Assembly (NCBI GenBank): GCA_937899145.1
Contig: CALBPW010000064.1
Location: 1-9,901, forward strand
Direction of reading: 5' to 3'
Length of the DNA stretch: 9,901 nucleotides
Source of the DNA: an uncultured Bacteroidota bacterium
Lineage (GTDB): Bacteria > Bacteroidota > Bacteroidia > Bacteroidales > SZUA-534
Shown here: in pieces, positions 7,787 through 9,901 of the stretch
Layout: the number at the start of each line of letters is the position of its first letter
Numbering within the stretch: position 1 is the first letter of the stretch
Notes under the pieces: model-generated
Told to the model about the DNA's origin: nothing
Seen by the model: the letters and a program-made list of their open reading frames with translations, nothing else
Database searches by the model: none
Made by a program: the position numbers and the translations under genes

Positions 7787-8473
7787 ATGGCTTTTATTGT
7801 AATTGAAGGACTTGATGGCGCAGGCAAGTCAACACAGCTGAACAAGTTGCGCAATCTATTGGACAACAAAGGAATACAATTTGAATATCTGCATTTTCCC
7901 CGTGTTGATGAAGGTGTTTTTGGAAACCTTGTATCGATGTTTTTACGAGGCGATTTGGGCGCAAACAATCAAGTAAACCCATACTTAGTGGCACTCATCT
8001 ACGCCGGCGACCGCAACGACGCAAAACAAATTATAAATCAATGGATTAAAGATGATAAATTAGTAATTATAGATAGATACATTTATTCAAATATCGCCTT
8101 TCAGGGAGCAAAAATAGCCGATGCTGAAAAGAAAAACGAGCTACGACAATGGATTAAAAATTTGGAGTACAATTACTACACCATTCCACAACCCGATTTA
8201 ACATTATTTCTTGATGTTCCATTCAGTTTTACAACCAAAAGCCTAACAGCGCACCGCGAGGGCGACGACCGCCGCTATCTGCAAGGAAAACAAGACATTC
8301 ATGAAGCCGACCTGAACTTTCAAGAGCAAGTCCGCCGCGAATATTTAAGTTTGGCTGAAACCGAAGAACGATTTGAACTTATAAAATGCTACAACTCTGA
8401 TAATCAAATGTTAACTCCCGACGAAGTGTTTGAAAAAATTGTTTCAGAACTAATAAAACACAAGATTATTTAA
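7787..8473 (+). CDS. tmk: Thymidylate kinase (dTMP kinase)
   Basis: A 228-residue cytosolic P-loop kinase that phosphorylates dTMP to dTDP with ATP, an essential step in dTTP synthesis. The Walker A loop is GLDGAGKST at 8-16, beginning after the usual first strand MAFIVIE. The substrate-side FPR motif is at 38-40, the DRY motif at 96-98 leads into SNIAFQG (the conserved region contacting the thymidine), and the lid with basic residues is REGDDRRYLQGK at about 157-168. The arginines lie in the lid and not in the P-loop, as in bacterial-type enzymes, although the FPR segment resembles the FPxR of eukaryotic TMP kinases. The length is slightly above the usual 205-215. The start is well placed because the P-loop position is normal. 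It lies 88 bp upstream of the DoxX-like gene with no visible terminator between them. Confidence 0.95.
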   Translation: MAFIVIEGLDGAGKSTQLNKLRNLLDNKGIQFEYLHFPRVDEGVFGNLVSMFLRGDLGANNQVNPYLVALIYAGDRNDAKQIINQWIKDDKLVIIDRYIYSNIAFQGAKIADAEKKNELRQWIKNLEYNYYTIPQPDLTLFLDVPFSFTTKSLTAHREGDDRRYLQGKQDIHEADLNFQEQVRREYLSLAETEERFELIKCYNSDNQMLTPDEVFEKIVSELIKHKII

Positions 8474-8561
8474 GACCTATAAAATTGAAAATTGAATAAT
8501 AAAATGTTCAACATTCTGAAACAACCAATTCGCAGATTAAACATTTAAACAATAACAAGAA

Positions 8562-9812
8562 ATGAAACGCGCGACACTCTATTTGCTACTTACCTGCCGA
8601 ATAATCATCGGTCTGACATTCATCTTTTCAGGCTTCGTAAAAGCTGTTGACCCTCTTGGCTCCACATATAAGTTTATCGACTATTTCAATGCCTTTGGAA
8701 TGGGGTGGGCAAATGGTTTGGCGTTTGCTTTGGCAGTAATTCAAAACGTAGTTGAATTTACACTTGGCGTAATGGTACTTTTCAATCTATCAATACGCTT
8801 TAGTTCAGTGTGCGCACTCATATTTATGATTTTCTACACACCACTAACGCTTTACATCGCCATCACCAACCCTGTGCACGATTGCGGCTGCTTTGGCGAT
8901 GCGCTTGTAATTAGCAATTGGCAAACATTTTTCAAAAACATCATTTTGCTGGTTGCTGCCATTTTTATTTTTGTCCGCCGGAAACAGATTGAGAGCCACT
9001 TACAGAATAATGAGCAGTGGGTTTTATCGCTTGCGACTGCGGTTGCGATTCTTATTTTTTGCGGCTATTCGCACAAGCACACACAAGTGCTTGATTTTCG
9101 TCCATTCAGCGTTGGAACATCGATAAAATCCAAAATGGAACGCCCCGCTGGCGCGCCAGCCGACGTGTGGGAAAGCACATTCGTATATGAAAAAGACGGC
9201 GAGCGCAAAGAATTTGCAATCAACGCATTACCCGACAGCACTTGGACATTTGTTGACGCACGGCACACTCTCATTAAAAAAGGCTACGAGCCACCAATCC
9301 ACGATTTTTCGATTGTCAATGCCGATGGCGAAGACCTGACTGAGGAGGTGCTTCAAAGCGACAACTACAATTTTCTGCTTATCGCCTATAACCTTGACAA
9401 AGCCGATTTGAGTAAAATAGGCGGTATCAATAATTTAGCCGATTTCTGCATAAATCAAGGCTACACTTTCCGAATGTTAACCGCCTCAACCGACGATGCA
9501 ATTGAAAGTTTCCGCGAAACAACAAATCCACCTTACAACATCTGCATTTGCGATGAAACGACGCTCAAAACCATTGTCCGCTCAAATCCCGGACTGATGG
9601 TGGTGAAAGATGGCGTGATAATTGGCAAATGGAATCTTGCCGACATTCCACAACAATCGTTTTTTGAAGGCAATTTGTTATCAAAATGTGTTGATTATCA
9701 AATACAAAAGCAAAAAGAATTCTACACCTCAATGTTGATTTTAATGCTTGCATTTATCGCATCGTTTTACTTAATTGCGCGCAAGAAAATTACAAAGCAA
9801 AACGATGTATAA
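8562..9812 (+). CDS. DoxX/MauE-like membrane protein with C-terminal thioredoxin-like region
   Basis: A 416-residue inner-membrane protein. The N-terminal part carries about five hydrophobic segments (near 8-28, 52-75, 80-101, 122-138 and 152-168) in the manner of the DoxX/MauE redox-associated family, with the opening RIIIGLTFIFSGFVKAVDP and a DCGCFGD motif (C108, C110) after the third segment. A soluble region of about 210 residues follows; 245-375 looks like a degenerate thioredoxin fold (FLLIAYNLD, then FRMLTAST, then SNPGLMVVKDG) without a CxxC, though C296, C328, C330 and C376 are present. A final membrane helix lies at about 388-406, with a basic tail. The protein belongs to a family I recall sitting immediately upstream of tpiA across Bacteroidales (BT_3928-like). 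Its function is unknown; a role in quinone or thiol redox chemistry is inferred. It ends 33 bp before tpiA, so the two are probably one operon. Confidence 0.88.
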   Translation: MKRATLYLLLTCRIIIGLTFIFSGFVKAVDPLGSTYKFIDYFNAFGMGWANGLAFALAVIQNVVEFTLGVMVLFNLSIRFSSVCALIFMIFYTPLTLYIAITNPVHDCGCFGDALVISNWQTFFKNIILLVAAIFIFVRRKQIESHLQNNEQWVLSLATAVAILIFCGYSHKHTQVLDFRPFSVGTSIKSKMERPAGAPADVWESTFVYEKDGERKEFAINALPDSTWTFVDARHTLIKKGYEPPIHDFSIVNADGEDLTEEVLQSDNYNFLLIAYNLDKADLSKIGGINNLADFCINQGYTFRMLTASTDDAIESFRETTNPPYNICICDETTLKTIVRSNPGLMVVKDGVIIGKWNLADIPQQSFFEGNLLSKCVDYQIQKQKEFYTSMLILMLAFIASFYLIARKKITKQNDV

Positions 9813-9845
9813 CTAACAGATTTTTAATTATTTAAATATATCAAA

Positions 9846-9901
9846 ATGAGAAAGAAAATAGTTGCCGGCAACTGGAAGATGAACAAAAATCTTCAGGAAG
9901 G
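9846..9901 (+). CDS. tpiA: Triosephosphate isomerase, N-terminal fragment
   Basis: The first 18 codons plus two bases of a gene cut by the window end. The peptide MRKKIVAGNWKMNKNLQE carries the GNWKMN motif of triosephosphate isomerase, with N9 and K11 corresponding to the catalytic-site Asn and Lys of the family. The enzyme interconverts dihydroxyacetone phosphate and glyceraldehyde 3-phosphate in glycolysis. The ATG follows an A-rich leader without a Shine-Dalgarno sequence. The position 33 bp after the DoxX-like gene matches the gene order I recall for Bacteroides species. Confidence 0.95.
   Translation, partial: MRKKIVAGNWKMNKNLQE

Noticed and set aside
8508..8520. AATGTT-C-AACATT palindrome between tmk and the DoxX-like gene
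   Set aside because: The loop is too short for a hairpin, there is no T-run, and short AT-rich palindromes are expected by chance here.
1..9901. CRISPR arrays, insertion sequences, tRNA/rRNA genes, phage or defence systems
   Set aside because: I saw no regularly spaced repeats, transposase motifs, terminal inverted repeats, cloverleaf or rRNA-like sequence, and all long open frames are explained by the genes listed.

Overview
The window reads as a piece of a Bacteroidales/Bacteroidota genome, probably the edge of a draft or metagenome contig. Support comes from a SusC/SusD outer-membrane pair, start sites without Shine-Dalgarno sequences but with A-rich leaders, promoter-like sites of the Bacteroidota TTTG / TAnnTTTG type, and a DoxX-family gene directly upstream of tpiA. 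The first 50 bases are not genomic: they are Illumina TruSeq indexed (P7-side) adapter, so the biological sequence begins at base 51.

Layout. 51-318 (+): the 3' end of a gene for an exported protein with a C-terminal membrane anchor; its front is missing. 349-2340 (-): topB, DNA topoisomerase III, convergent with the fragment. 2341-2535: a promoter-like site for topB and a strong intrinsic terminator serving the operon to its right. 2536-7455 (-): a two-gene susC-like/susD-like operon (TonB-dependent transporter plus surface lipoprotein, 12 bp apart) transcribed leftwards from a good promoter match at 7660-7692. 7456-7786: divergent regulatory region with a long susC leader. 7787-8473 (+): tmk, thymidylate kinase. 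8562-9812 (+): a polytopic DoxX/MauE-like protein with a C-terminal thioredoxin-like region. 9846 to the window end (+): start of tpiA.

How they work together. SusC and SusD should form a lidded outer-membrane importer for a glycan or another oligomer. No glycosidase, protease, sigma/anti-sigma pair or hybrid two-component regulator accompanies them within the window, and the terminator closes the operon after susD, so the substrate cannot be read from context. tmk, the DoxX-like gene and tpiA lie in one direction with no terminator visible between them; they cover dTTP synthesis, an uncharacterised redox-type membrane function and glycolysis, and look like a housekeeping cluster. topB is a chromosomal housekeeping-type enzyme.

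I see no CRISPR array, transposon, tRNA, rRNA, phage gene or defence system, and nothing that makes a convincing new system. The items most worth a second look are the adapter contamination, the enzyme-free SusCD operon with its promoter and long leader, and the DoxX/thioredoxin-like fusion beside tpiA.
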